Numbered from the stretch's first letter, positions 52,513-61,573 are shown. The stretch is 64,000 bases of DNA from Hoeflea sp. 108 (GCF_000372965.1 NZ_KB890024.1:1428839-1492838), one strand, 5' to 3'. The notes: a model not told the origin generated them from the letters alone. Numbers and translations are program-made.

Positions 52513-53652
52513 ATGCGCAGGACTTTGCTTCGCAGTTCGACTACGCTCATACTCTTGCTTGCAGCCGATATGTCCTGGGCCCAGGACTACTATGGCAAGT
52601 TCATCGATCTTCCGATCGGGCTGGAAAACCGGACGGATGCCTCGCCAAAGCCGTTCAGGACCACCAAGGCTGTCAACTTCGATGACCCGAACGGACTTCG
52701 CTGGACCGTGCCGGCGGGAAGCTACACCGATGGCGCGACCATTCCCTGGCTGTTCGAGCTGATCGTCGGCGACAACTATGACGGTCCGTATTTCCCGGCG
52801 TCGATCGTCCATGACTATTATTGCTGCACCCAAACGCGCACCGCACACGACACGCACCGCAATTTCTATTACGCGATGCTGGCCAACAACACGCCGTCCT
52901 GGCAGGCGTGGCTCATGTATTCGGCCGTCAGGCTCGGCGGTCCAGACTGGTCGTTGACGCAGCAGTCGCTCGCCAACGACGGCACCAACTGTTTCGACGA
53001 GCTCGGCTCGCTTCTGCCATCGACGGACGCCGGTCCGAAGCCCGCCGCCGCGCCTGCTCCCCAGATGTCTTCCCCGTCCCGAAAATTCGACATCTTCATC
53101 AGGGCGGCGGCCCTGGCGCAGGACCAGCGCGACACATTCCTCGTCAGCAAGCTGATGGCGATCGCCAAGACGCTGCAGGATACCGACGGCAAGGTTATCG
53201 ACCTGACGGCGACGGGCGAGATCCCGGCAACCTTCGAAGGCGTCGAGCAGCTCAAGGCCATGGTCGACGGGGCGACGACCTTCGCCGGCTACAGCCCGAC
53301 CGAGGCCCGCACCAACTTCACCGATTTCGGCCTGCTGGTGCCGATCGAAGGCAACTCCCAGCAGGTCGTGGCCAGCGTCAAGGCGGAGGGCGGGCTGGTC
53401 AAGACCACAGGCGGCTGGAAGGCTGTCGAGCTCAGCAACATCGGCATCGCCCAGGAGACCCTGCCGAAGATGCTGCCGGACACCTATCTGGTGGAGGCGT
53501 CCCAGATGAACGGCCTGAAAGGCACCGGGATCGAGTGGGCTGCCACCAGGACCGTGGCCGAGCGGGATCAGTGGAACAAGGTCATCGAGGCCGACCGCAG
53601 CTACCAGAACTGGCTGACTTCGCCCAACGTCCTCAGGCCGCAGGGTGGCTGA
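52513..53652 (+). CDS. Exported DUF1353 domain protein
   Basis: A 379-residue protein from ATG 52513, behind GGGGGGTGG. A signal peptide (LILLLAADMSWA) precedes the DUF1353 domain at about residues 35-145, which shows VPAGSYTDGATIPWLFELIV, PASIVHDYYCC and TRTAHDTHRNFYYAML. The C-terminal 200 residues are Ala-rich and helical with no family I recognise. DUF1353 occurs in phage-like and secreted proteins of unknown function. An upstream in-frame start at 52456 overlaps the terminator and is unlikely. Confidence 0.78.
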   Translation: MRRTLLRSSTTLILLLAADMSWAQDYYGKFIDLPIGLENRTDASPKPFRTTKAVNFDDPNGLRWTVPAGSYTDGATIPWLFELIVGDNYDGPYFPASIVHDYYCCTQTRTAHDTHRNFYYAMLANNTPSWQAWLMYSAVRLGGPDWSLTQQSLANDGTNCFDELGSLLPSTDAGPKPAAAPAPQMSSPSRKFDIFIRAAALAQDQRDTFLVSKLMAIAKTLQDTDGKVIDLTATGEIPATFEGVEQLKAMVDGATTFAGYSPTEARTNFTDFGLLVPIEGNSQQVVASVKAEGGLVKTTGGWKAVELSNIGIAQETLPKMLPDTYLVEASQMNGLKGTGIEWAATRTVAERDQWNKVIEADRSYQNWLTSPNVLRPQGG

Positions 53653-53826
53653 CGCCAGACGTTGCCATTCCGCCAGTTACGTGATTGTCTCCGTACATGT
53701 GTGTCGATACAGGCACAATGGCTTGCTGCCCATGCTCCAAGAGGGGCACTGGCGCAGGCGAAAAGCATTGGATATCTGGGCTAGCGGCGCGATTCCTGAC
53801 GTCAGGCGCGTCCACAGGGAGGGAAT

Positions 53827-54945
53827 ATGCATCTGAAACGTACTGTTGGCGCGTTGCTCGCGCTGTCGCTGAGCGCCGGTGTGGCCTTCGCCGAGGACAT
53901 CACCTTTGCCGTCGTCGGTCCGATGACCGGCCAGCTCGCCAATATCGGCGACCAGTTCAAGCAGGGTGCCGAGGCTGCCGCTAAGGCCATCAATGAGAAG
54001 GGCGGCGTTCTTGGCCGCCAGATCAAGCTGTCGATCGAAGACGACGTCTGCGATCCCAAGCAGGCCGTTTCGGTCGCCAACCGCATCGTTGCCAACGGCA
54101 TCAAGTTCGTCGATGGCCACGCCTGCTCGGGCTCGAGCATTCCGGCCTCGGCTGTCTACGCCGAGAGCGGCGCGCTGATGATGAGCCCGGCCTCGTCCAA
54201 TCCGGTCATGACCGATGATGCCGCCGCCAAGGGTTGGCCGACGATCATGCGCCTCTACACCCGTGACGACGCCCAGGGCGCCTTCATCGGCCCGTGGATC
54301 GCCAAGAAGTATGCCGGCAAGAACGTCGTCATCCTTCATGACAAGAGCGCCTACGGCCAGGGCGTGGCCGATGCCGTCCGCAAGACGATGAACGAAAACG
54401 GCCTCAAGGAAATCCTCTATGAAGGCCTGAACGCCGGCGAAAAGGACTATTCGGCGCTCGTCACCAAGCTCAAGGAACTCAAGGCCGACGTCGTCTATTT
54501 CGGCGGCTACCACCCCGAAGCTGGCCTGATGCTGCGCCAGTCGGCCGAGCAGAACTTCAAATATCAGCTGATCATGCCCGACTCGATCGCGTCGCCCGAA
54601 TTCTGGCAGATCGCCGGTCCTGCCGGCGAGGGCACGATGTTCGTGTTCCCGTCCGACCCGCAGGCCAAGCCTGAGGCCAAGGAAGCGGTCGAGAAGATCA
54701 AGGCCGGCGGCTTCGTGCCGGAAGGCTTCACGCTCTTCTCCTACGCCGTCGTCCAGGCCTTCGCCCAGGGCATCGAGCGCGCCGGCACCGACGACCCGAT
54801 GAAGGTCGCCGAAGTCCTCAAGAACGGCGAGCCGATCCATACTGTTGTCGGCGATGTCGTCTTTGACGAAAAGGGCGATCTCAAGAACGCCAGCTACGAC
54901 ATCAACCAGTGGCACGACGGCAAGTACGCGCCGATCGCGCAGTAA
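53827..54945 (+). CDS. livK: Branched-chain amino acid ABC transporter substrate-binding protein
   Basis: A 372-residue periplasmic protein with signal peptide (LLALSLSAGVAFA). It shows the Leu/Ile/Val-binding fold: ITFAVVGPMTGQLANIGDQF, GHACSGSSIPASAVYAESGA, LMMSPASSNP and VVILHDKSAYGQGVADAV. It binds branched-chain or related amino acids for an ABC transporter. No permease or ATPase gene is adjacent, so it is an orphan binding protein here. A strong terminator follows. The symbol is a family name. Confidence 0.88.
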   Translation: MHLKRTVGALLALSLSAGVAFAEDITFAVVGPMTGQLANIGDQFKQGAEAAAKAINEKGGVLGRQIKLSIEDDVCDPKQAVSVANRIVANGIKFVDGHACSGSSIPASAVYAESGALMMSPASSNPVMTDDAAAKGWPTIMRLYTRDDAQGAFIGPWIAKKYAGKNVVILHDKSAYGQGVADAVRKTMNENGLKEILYEGLNAGEKDYSALVTKLKELKADVVYFGGYHPEAGLMLRQSAEQNFKYQLIMPDSIASPEFWQIAGPAGEGTMFVFPSDPQAKPEAKEAVEKIKAGGFVPEGFTLFSYAVVQAFAQGIERAGTDDPMKVAEVLKNGEPIHTVVGDVVFDEKGDLKNASYDINQWHDGKYAPIAQ

Positions 54946-54973
54946 GCTTTTTCTGCAAAAGCTGGATTTGTTG

Positions 54974-55007
54974 CAATGGCCGGGCTCGTCCCGGCCATTG
55001 TCGTTTT
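54974..55007 (+). terminator. Intrinsic terminator of livK
   Basis: CAATGGCCGGG at 54974-54984 pairs perfectly with CCCGGCCATTG at 54990-55000 around CTCGT, followed by TCGTTTT. It starts 28 nt after the livK stop. Confidence 0.85.
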
Positions 55008-55106
55008 GGGTGGGCTGGAGCACAATGCCGGAAACGCGCTTCTAGGCAGGGTTGCGGCCGTTCGGCTGGTGCGGGGGCGTGTTTGCCATCAAGGGAGTAT
55101 CCGAAC

Positions 55107-55766
55107 ATGAGTCTTCGTATCAACGACACCGCCCCGGATTTTAAGGCCGACACCACTGACGGGCCGATCAGCTTCCACGACTGGATCGGCGACGGCTACG
55201 CGGTCCTGTTCTCCCATCCGAAGGATTTCACGCCGGTTTGCACCACCGAACTCGGCTACATGGCCGGGCTCAAGGCCGACTTCGCCAAGCGCAACGCCAA
55301 GATGATCGGCATCTCGGTCGATCCGGTCGAGAACCATCACAAATGGAAGGCCGATATCGAGAAGCTGTCGGGCAACAAGGTCGACTATCCGATGATCGGC
55401 GACCCGACGCTTGCCGTCGCCAAGCTCTACGACATGCTGCCGGCCAGCGCCGGCGACAGCTCCGAGGGCCGCACCCCTGCCGACAACGCCACCGTGCGAT
55501 CGGTCTTCGTCATCGGCCCCGATAAGAAGATCAAGCTGACGCTGACCTACCCAATGTCCACCGGCCGCAACTTCGATGAGATCCTGCGCGCCCTGGACTC
55601 GATCCAGCTCACCGCCAAGTACCAGGTGGCGACGCCGGTACAGTGGAAACAGGGCGACGACGTCATCGTCACCGCCGCCGTGTCGGACGAGGACGCCATC
55701 AAGCGTTTCGGTTCGTTCGAGCGCGTGCTGCCCTACCTCAGGAAGACCAAGCAGCCGACGGCCTGA
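55107..55766 (+). CDS. 1-Cys peroxiredoxin (Prx6/AhpC family)
   Basis: A 219-residue peroxiredoxin from ATG 55107, preceded by AAGGGAG. The peroxidatic Cys45 is in HPKDFTPVCTTE, with the family Thr and the Arg further on (LTYPMSTGRNFDEILRALDS). The C-terminal extension (KYQVATPVQWKQGDDVIVTA) marks the Prx6 type. The other Cys of 2-Cys enzymes is absent. It reduces hydrogen peroxide and lipid hydroperoxides. A strong terminator follows. Confidence 0.93.
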   Translation: MSLRINDTAPDFKADTTDGPISFHDWIGDGYAVLFSHPKDFTPVCTTELGYMAGLKADFAKRNAKMIGISVDPVENHHKWKADIEKLSGNKVDYPMIGDPTLAVAKLYDMLPASAGDSSEGRTPADNATVRSVFVIGPDKKIKLTLTYPMSTGRNFDEILRALDSIQLTAKYQVATPVQWKQGDDVIVTAAVSDEDAIKRFGSFERVLPYLRKTKQPTA

Positions 55767-55788
55767 GCCACTTCAGCGCCTGTGATCG

Positions 55789-55814
55789 AAGGCCGCGCCA
55801 CGCGCGGCCTTTTG
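55789..55814 (+). terminator. Intrinsic terminator of the peroxiredoxin gene
   Basis: AAGGCCGCGC at 55789-55798 pairs perfectly with GCGCGGCCTT at 55802-55811 around a 3-nt loop, followed by TTG. It begins 22 nt after the stop. Confidence 0.8.
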
Positions 55815-55818
55815 CTTG

Positions 55819-55925
55819 TCTAGAGCAACTCCACGAAAAGTGCGCAGCGGTTTTCCGTCCGGAATTGCGCAAAAACAAAGAGATAGAGGGATTCCGCGAT
55901 TTGAAGAAAAGCGGAAGCGCTCTAG
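55819..55925. repeat. Dispersed-type palindromic repeat downstream of the peroxiredoxin
   Basis: The outer arms CTAGAGC (55820-55826) and GCTCTAG (55919-55925) bound a 107-nt unit with AAAAGTGCGCAGCGG and TTCCGTCCGGAATTGCGC inside. I recognise this kind of unit as a common intergenic repeat of Rhizobiales. It ends directly before the yitT stop, so it may also serve as a 3' signal for both converging genes. Confidence 0.65.
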
Positions 55926-55927
55926 CG

Positions 55928-56548
55928 TCAGCTCATGCCGACATAGCGGCCCGGACGGTGATTGATGGCGATGATCAGGTTCAGCACCGCAGCGCCCGCC
56001 ACCGACAGCGCGACATTTGTCCAGTCGAGATAAAACAGCGAGACCACCAGGATGACGAGATCGACGCCGAGCTGGAAGTAGCCGGCGCGGATGCCGAAAT
56101 TGTCCTGCAAATAGAGCGCCAGGATATTGAAGCCACCGAGCCCGGCGCGGTGACGAAACAGAACCAGCAGCCCCATGCCCATCAGGCCGCCGCCAGCAAC
56201 CGCGGCATAGAGAGGGTTGATTTCGGCGATGCTGATCCAGTCGGGCGTCAGCCGCGACAGAACCGAAATCAGCGCCACAGCGGCAAAGGTGCGCAGCGTG
56301 AACGGCCATCCCATGCGCTTCACCGCGAGATAGTAGAAGGGCAGGTTGATGACGAAGAACACCGTGCCGAAGCCGTAGCCCGTCACATACTGGATCAGCA
56401 GCGCAAGCCCTGCCGAACTGCCGGTTATCAGCCCCGCATGGGTGTAGAGCACCAACCCCAGCGCCACCAGCATGGTGCCGGTGAGCAGGGCCAGCACGTC
56501 CTCGTATTGGCGGTGCGGAAGGGCGTCACTTTTGTCGATATTGGTCAC
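55928..56548 (-). CDS. YitT family membrane protein
   Basis: A 206-residue protein from GTG 56548 (TNIDKSDALPHRQYEDVLAL); a TTG at 56584 would add 12 residues. Five or six helices include LLTGTMLVALGLVLYTHAGL, ITGSSAGLALLIQYVTGYGF, and a GGLMGMGLLVLFRHRAGLGG loop, typical of YitT/DUF161 proteins. Substrate or role is unknown; related proteins are proposed transporters. It is convergent with the peroxiredoxin. Confidence 0.8.
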   Translation of the reverse strand: MTNIDKSDALPHRQYEDVLALLTGTMLVALGLVLYTHAGLITGSSAGLALLIQYVTGYGFGTVFFVINLPFYYLAVKRMGWPFTLRTFAAVALISVLSRLTPDWISIAEINPLYAAVAGGGLMGMGLLVLFRHRAGLGGFNILALYLQDNFGIRAGYFQLGVDLVILVVSLFYLDWTNVALSVAGAAVLNLIIAINHRPGRYVGMS

Positions 56549-56656
56549 TGCGCTTGCCTGATGATGTCTGCTGCGTCGCAGCAATAAGGCACAGGCCCGA
56601 AAATCGGTACCGAATTCCGGGCCGGTCTGTCATGCGCAAGACGCAATGGTTGTCGG

Positions 56657-58618
56657 CTAGTCCTCGAAGCGCACCAGCACCGTGCCGTCGGTCACCTGCG
56701 CGCCCTCGGTGGCGATCTCCTGGATCACGCCGTCATGGGTAGCGGCGATGGTGTGCTCCATCTTCATCGCCTCCAGCACCAATAGCGGCTGGCCCTTGCT
56801 CACCTTGTCGCCCTTGGCAGCACGCACCAGCTTGACCAACCCGGGCATCGGCGCGCGCATGCTCGACGTGCCTTCGCCGATTTCGGCGGCGCGGGCGAAG
56901 GGATCGCTGATGGCGAAGTCAAAGGAGCGGCCGTTCTCGAACACGGTGACATGCCCCGGCCACACAGCCACGGTGGCACCAGCAGTGTCGTTGACACCGG
57001 CCTTGAGCACAAACCCGTCGCTGCCCTCTGATGTCACCTCGAAACGGCCGTCCGGCCGTGCCGCGACGTGGGCGACGATGTCGGTGCTGCCATAGGCAAG
57101 CGAAACGCGCCGCGACATCGGGTTGAAATGGGCATAGCCCGGCAGGCTGGCCCAAGGGTTGTTTTCCGCTTCCAGCGCCTTCGCCCCGCTTGCTGCAAGT
57201 GCTGCCAGCGCAACCGCCCGGCCGCTCGGCACCGCAGTCGTCGTCAGCGCCTCCTGCTTGCGGCCAATCAGGCCGGTGTCGACATCGCCGGAGGCAAAGT
57301 CCGCATCGGTGGCGAGTGCCGCGAGGAACGTGGCGTTGGTCACGCAGCCCGCTACCTCCGTCCGCTGCACCGCTTGAGCAAGTGCTGCCAGCGCCGTTGC
57401 GCGGTCAGGTCCATGCGTCACCAGCTTGGCGATCATCGGGTCGTAGTAGGGCGGGATGGCATCGCCTTGGCGCACGCCGGTTTCAACCCGCAATGCGGTT
57501 CCGGGCGCCGCCTCCGTCGGGAAGCTGAGATGGTGCAGCGTGCCGATCGCCGGCAGGAACCCCTTGGCCGGATCCTCGGCATACAGCCGCGCCTCGAAGG
57601 CGTGGCCGGAGAGCGTGATGTCATCCTGCGTTGCAGGCAGCACTTCGCCGGAAGCGACGCGCAGCTGCCATTCAACGAGATCGACGCCGGTCACCATCTC
57701 GGTCACCGGATGCTCGACCTGTAGGCGCGTGTTCATCTCCATGAACCAGAACCGGTCGGGCTTCAGCCCATCCGAGGCATCGATGATGAATTCGATTGTA
57801 CCCGCGCCCGAATAGTTGATTGCCTTGGCGGCTTTCACGGCGGCGTTGGTCATCGCCGCGCGCAGCTCGGCCGTCATGCCGGGAGCAGGGGCCTCCTCGA
57901 TCACCTTCTGGTGGCGGCGCTGGGCCGAGCAGTCGCGCTCGAACAGGTGCACGGCGTTGCCAAAATTGTCGCCGAACACCTGCACCTCGATATGGCGCGG
58001 CTTGTCGACATATTTCTCGACCAGCACCCGGTCGTCGCCGAAGGCTGCCTTGGCCTCGCGCCGTGCCCCCGACAGCGCGTCGGCGAAATCGTCGGGATGG
58101 TCGACGCGGCGCATGCCCTTTCCGCCGCCGCCGGCACGCGCCTTGATCAGCACGGGATAGCCGATCTCGCGCGCCTTGCTGGCAAGGATGACGATCTCCT
58201 GCGCTTCGCCGTGATAGCCGGGCACAACAGGTACGCCGGCCTTTTCCATCAGCCGCTTGGCCGCATCCTTCAGCCCCATGGCGCGGATCGAGGCCGCCGA
58301 CGGGCCGATGAAGACCAGCCCTGCCGCCGTCACCTGGTCGACAAAATCTGGGTTTTCCGACAGGAAGCCATAACCCGGATGGATGGCTTCCGCGCCCGTC
58401 GCCTTGGCAGCCGCGATGATGACGTCGCCGCGGAGATAGCTTTCTGCCACGGGAGAGGGGCCGATATGCACGGCCTCGTCGGCCATCGCCACGTGCAGTG
58501 CGCGCGCATCCGCATCCGAACAGACGGCCACCGTCTTCACGCCCAGCTTGCGGGCGGTTCGGATGACACGGCAGGCGATCTCGCCCCGGTTGGCGATGAG
58601 GATTTTCGAGAACATCAT
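56657..58618 (-). CDS. mccA: Methylcrotonyl-CoA carboxylase alpha (biotin-containing) subunit
   Basis: A 653-residue biotin carboxylase with BCCP domain. It starts MMFSKILIANRGEIACRVIR; the ATP-grasp shows ARAGGGGKGMRRVDHPDDFA and EKYVDKPRHIEVQVFGDN; EMNTRLQVEHPVTEMVTGVD is the carboxylase active region. The C-terminal biotinyl domain has LLVLEAMKMEHTIAATHDG, with Lys619 as biotin site. With the beta subunit at 60-61.5 kb it carboxylates 3-methylcrotonyl-CoA in leucine degradation. It could in principle serve another acyl-CoA, but the neighbouring beta subunit and isovaleryl-CoA dehydrogenase support MCC. Confidence 0.9.
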   Translation of the reverse strand: MMFSKILIANRGEIACRVIRTARKLGVKTVAVCSDADARALHVAMADEAVHIGPSPVAESYLRGDVIIAAAKATGAEAIHPGYGFLSENPDFVDQVTAAGLVFIGPSAASIRAMGLKDAAKRLMEKAGVPVVPGYHGEAQEIVILASKAREIGYPVLIKARAGGGGKGMRRVDHPDDFADALSGARREAKAAFGDDRVLVEKYVDKPRHIEVQVFGDNFGNAVHLFERDCSAQRRHQKVIEEAPAPGMTAELRAAMTNAAVKAAKAINYSGAGTIEFIIDASDGLKPDRFWFMEMNTRLQVEHPVTEMVTGVDLVEWQLRVASGEVLPATQDDITLSGHAFEARLYAEDPAKGFLPAIGTLHHLSFPTEAAPGTALRVETGVRQGDAIPPYYDPMIAKLVTHGPDRATALAALAQAVQRTEVAGCVTNATFLAALATDADFASGDVDTGLIGRKQEALTTTAVPSGRAVALAALAASGAKALEAENNPWASLPGYAHFNPMSRRVSLAYGSTDIVAHVAARPDGRFEVTSEGSDGFVLKAGVNDTAGATVAVWPGHVTVFENGRSFDFAISDPFARAAEIGEGTSSMRAPMPGLVKLVRAAKGDKVSKGQPLLVLEAMKMEHTIAATHDGVIQEIATEGAQVTDGTVLVRFED

Positions 58619-58654
58619 TCCCCCGAAATGAAGTGAAGCAACAAAAGGAGCGCG

Positions 58655-59182
58655 CTAGTCATGCTCGCTCCCAAGAGCGGCAAGTGCTGCGCGATGAAGA
58701 GCGGCGGCGTCCGGCGAGAAGCAGCACAAGGTGACATGCGACGGCTTGGCCGATTCTTTCAGGAATGCGGCAACCGTGCCAACGGCGATCTTTGCAGCCG
58801 CCTCCGCCGGAAAACGATAGACGCCGGTCGAGATGGACGGAAAAGCGATCGTATCAAGCGCGTGCTTCGCTGCGAGTTGAAGTGAGGTGGCGTAGCAAGA
58901 GGCCAGGAGCGCGTGCTCACTGCTCTTGCCACCGTTCCACACGGGGCCAACCGTATGGATGATGAACTTGGCGGGGAGCCGGTAGCCCTTGGTCATCTTG
59001 GCTTCGCCGACCTTGCAGCCATTCAGCATCCGGCATTCAAACTCCAGATCGGGGCCTGCGGCCCGGTGGATCGCGCCGTCGACGCCTCCGCCGCCCAACA
59101 GCGACGAGTTGGCTGCGTTGACGATGGCGTCGACGTCGAGCGTGGTGATGTCGGCGACGATGATCGAGACGCGCTGTGTCAT
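58655..59182 (-). CDS. Macrodomain protein, probable O-acetyl-ADP-ribose deacetylase
   Basis: A 175-residue macrodomain from ATG 59182 (MTQRVSIIVADITTLDVDAI). It shows VNAANSSLLGGGGVDGAIHR and AAGPDLEFECRML, with GYRLPAKFIIHTVGPVW and FPSISTGVYRFPAEAAAKIA: the YmdB/MacroD-type hydrolase set with the catalytic Asn and Asp positions. It removes ADP-ribose or its acetyl ester. It lies 36 nt upstream of mccA on the same strand and could be co-transcribed with it. Confidence 0.88.
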   Translation of the reverse strand: MTQRVSIIVADITTLDVDAIVNAANSSLLGGGGVDGAIHRAAGPDLEFECRMLNGCKVGEAKMTKGYRLPAKFIIHTVGPVWNGGKSSEHALLASCYATSLQLAAKHALDTIAFPSISTGVYRFPAEAAAKIAVGTVAAFLKESAKPSHVTLCCFSPDAAALHRAALAALGSEHD

Positions 59183-59275
59183 GCGGCCCGTGCCTCCCGG
59201 GCGCCACAATGGGGTGCACGAACTTCACGCTGACACCCGATGTCGGCAGTGAAAAGCAAAACTGATTGCAAAAAT

Positions 59276-59306
59276 GGATCGGTTATGCGATCCAGCAACC
59301 GGTTGC
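59276..59306. promoter_or_regulatory. Two adjacent palindromes upstream of the DHFR-like gene
   Basis: GGATCG at 59276-59281 and CGATCC at 59288-59293 form arms around GTTATG. Next to it GCAACCGGTTGC at 59295-59306 is a perfect 12-bp palindrome. They lie 26-56 nt before the ATG of the DHFR-like gene, in its divergent spacer with the macrodomain gene. They look like operator or stem elements; no regulator is assigned. Confidence 0.4.
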
Positions 59307-59331
59307 AATTTGAAAGCATAAGGGAGCCAGC

Positions 59332-59886
59332 ATGTGCAAGATTATCGCCTGGAACCTGATGACCCTCGATGGCTACTTCGAGGGGACCAGCCCCTGGGAC
59401 CTCGCCTTCCACACTAGCGTCTGGGGTGAAGAGCTCGAGGCCTTCTCGCTGGAACAGGGCGCCGATATCGGTGCGCTGCTGTTCGGCCGCAAGACCTATG
59501 AAGGCATGGCGAGCTACTGGTCCAAGGAAACCGGCGCCATCGCCGACATGATGAACGGCCTCGAAAAGATCGTCGCCTCGCGCACGCTGAAGGAGGCGGC
59601 CTGGAACAACAGCCGCCTGCTCGACGGTGCCGTGCCCGAAGCGATCGAGCGGCTCAAGCGCGAGCCCGGCAAGGACGTCTATGTCTTCGGCAGCGCCGAC
59701 CTGCTCGACAGCTTGCTCTCCCATGGCCTCGTCGACGAATACCGGCTTTGCCTCGCCCCCGTCGTGCTCGGCGCCGGCAACCCGCTGTTCAAGCCCGGCC
59801 GCGGGCTCGCCATGAAGCTCGGCAAGACCACGCCGCTCAAGACGGGTGGCGTCATCCTGCACTATCTGCCGCAGGCGGCTGGCTGA
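59332..59886 (+). CDS. Dihydrofolate reductase-like (RibD C-terminal domain) reductase
   Basis: A 184-residue protein from ATG 59332, with AGGGAG upstream. It has the RibD_C/DHFR-like fold: MTLDGYFEGTSPWDLAFHTS, LLFGRKTYEGMASYWSKET, VYVFGSADLLDSLLSHGLVD and YRLCLAPVVLGAGNPLFKPG. Proteins of this class are NADPH-dependent reductases of unclear substrate; it need not act on folate. It is on the strand opposite to its mcc neighbours. Confidence 0.85.
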   Translation: MCKIIAWNLMTLDGYFEGTSPWDLAFHTSVWGEELEAFSLEQGADIGALLFGRKTYEGMASYWSKETGAIADMMNGLEKIVASRTLKEAAWNNSRLLDGAVPEAIERLKREPGKDVYVFGSADLLDSLLSHGLVDEYRLCLAPVVLGAGNPLFKPGRGLAMKLGKTTPLKTGGVILHYLPQAAG

Positions 59887-59932
59887 ACCGTAATGTTGCG
59901 GGCGGTCGCTCAAAGCTCCTGCATCCTTCCCC

Positions 59933-59963
59933 GAAGTGCCGCTCCACGTGGGTGCGGCACTTC
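59933..59963. terminator. Hairpin between the converging DHFR-like and mccB genes
   Basis: GAAGTGCCGC at 59933-59942 pairs perfectly with GCGGCACTTC at 59954-59963 around an 11-nt loop. It lies 46 nt after the DHFR-like stop and 2 nt before the end of mccB. No T-run on either side, so termination efficiency is uncertain. Confidence 0.55.
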
Positions 59964-59965
59964 CG

Positions 59966-61573
59966 TCACATCCTAAACACGCCGAATTTGGTGTCGCCGA
60001 CCGGCGCGTTGAGCGCCGCAGACAGGCTGAGCGCCAGCACCTCGCGCGTCCTCGCCGGGTCGATGATTCCGTCGTCCCACAGCCGCGCCGACGAATAGAG
60101 CGGGTGTCCCTCGCGCTCGTATTTCTCAAGGATCGGGGCGCGGAACTCGGCCTCTTCCTCTTTCGACCAGGTGCCGCCCTTGCGTTCAATGCCCTCGCGC
60201 TTGACCATGGCAAGCACGGTCGCCGCCTGCTCGCCGCCCATGACGGAGATGCGGGCGTTCGGCCACATCCACAGGAAACGGGGCGAGTAGGCGCGGCCAC
60301 ACATGCCGTAATTGCCGGCGCCGAACGAGCCGCCGATGATGATGGTCACCTTCGGCACCTGCGCGGTCGCCACTGCCGTCACCAGCTTGGCGCCGTCCTT
60401 GGCGATGCCGCCGGCCTCGTATTTTGCGCCGACCATGAAGCCGGTGATGTTCTGCAGGAACACCAGCGGGATCTTGCGCTGGCAGCACAGTTCGATGAAA
60501 TGCGCGCCCTTCAGCGCGCTCTCCGAAAACAGCACGCCGTTGTTGGCGATGATGCCGACAGGCATACCGTGGATATGGGCAAAGCCCGTCACCAGGGTCG
60601 TGCCGTAGTTCTGCTTGAACTCGTCGAACTCCGAGCCGTCGACCGTGCGCGCAATCACCTCGCGCACGTCATAGGGCTGTCTTAGGTCGGCGGGGATGAC
60701 GCCATAGACCTCTTCCGGCGCATGAACCGGCGGAATCGATTTCTGCAAGACGAGCCCGATGTCTTTCTTCCGATTCAGGTTTTTGACGATACGCCTGACG
60801 ATCGCCAGGGCGTGCTCATCGTCGACGGCATAGTGGTCGGCGACACCTGATACCCGTGTGTGCAGGTCCGCCCCGCCAAGCTCTTCGGCACTCACATCCT
60901 CGCCCGTTGCCGCCTTCACCAAGGGCGGACCTGCAAGAAAGATGGTCGCCTGGTTTCGCACCATGACAGTCTCGTCCGACATCGCCGGCACATAGGCACC
61001 GCCCGCGGTGCACGAGCCCATCACGCAGGCGATCTGCGGAATGCCCGCCGCCGACATGTTGGCCTGGTTGAAGAAGATGCGGCCGAAATGGTCGCGGTCG
61101 GGGAAAACCTCATCCTGGTTGGGCAGGTTGGCTCCGCCGGAATCGACAAGGTAGATGCAGGGCAGATTGTTCTGCAGCGCGATCTCCTGCGCCCTAAGAT
61201 GCTTCTTCACCGTCATCGGATAATAGGTGCCGCCTTTCACCGTGGCGTCGTTGACGACGATCATCACCTCTGTGCCCTCGACCCGGCCGATGCCGGCGAT
61301 CACGCCCGCCGACGCGATGTCGCCGCCATAGAGTCCCCACGCCGCGAACTGGCCGACCTCGAGGAAAGGCGAGCCAGCATCCAGCAACTGTGCCAGCCTT
61401 TCACGTGGCAGGAGCTTGCCGCGCGAAGTATGTCGCTTGCGGGCATCTTCCGTGCCGCCGAGCTCGACATGTCGGGCCTTCTCCTTGATGTCGGCCACCA
61501 GCCCGCGCAGCCGCGCCGCATTGACCTTGAAGCTTTCGGAGGAGGGGGACAGCTGGGAATGAAGTGTCGGCAT
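59966..61573 (-). CDS. mccB: Methylcrotonyl-CoA carboxylase beta (carboxyltransferase) subunit
   Basis: A 535-residue carboxyltransferase from ATG 61573, preceded by GAGGA. Motifs include HTSRGKLLPRERLAQLLDAG, DSGGANLPNQDEVFPDRDHF, GSCTAGGAYVPAMSDETVMV, and in the C-terminal domain GGSFGAGNYGMCGRAYSPRF and WMWPNARISVMGGEQAATVL, as in MccB/AccD-type enzymes. It transfers CO2 from carboxybiotin to methylcrotonyl-CoA. The alpha subunit gene lies 1.3 kb downstream, with two unrelated genes between. Confidence 0.93.
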   Translation of the reverse strand: MPTLHSQLSPSSESFKVNAARLRGLVADIKEKARHVELGGTEDARKRHTSRGKLLPRERLAQLLDAGSPFLEVGQFAAWGLYGGDIASAGVIAGIGRVEGTEVMIVVNDATVKGGTYYPMTVKKHLRAQEIALQNNLPCIYLVDSGGANLPNQDEVFPDRDHFGRIFFNQANMSAAGIPQIACVMGSCTAGGAYVPAMSDETVMVRNQATIFLAGPPLVKAATGEDVSAEELGGADLHTRVSGVADHYAVDDEHALAIVRRIVKNLNRKKDIGLVLQKSIPPVHAPEEVYGVIPADLRQPYDVREVIARTVDGSEFDEFKQNYGTTLVTGFAHIHGMPVGIIANNGVLFSESALKGAHFIELCCQRKIPLVFLQNITGFMVGAKYEAGGIAKDGAKLVTAVATAQVPKVTIIIGGSFGAGNYGMCGRAYSPRFLWMWPNARISVMGGEQAATVLAMVKREGIERKGGTWSKEEEAEFRAPILEKYEREGHPLYSSARLWDDGIIDPARTREVLALSLSAALNAPVGDTKFGVFRM

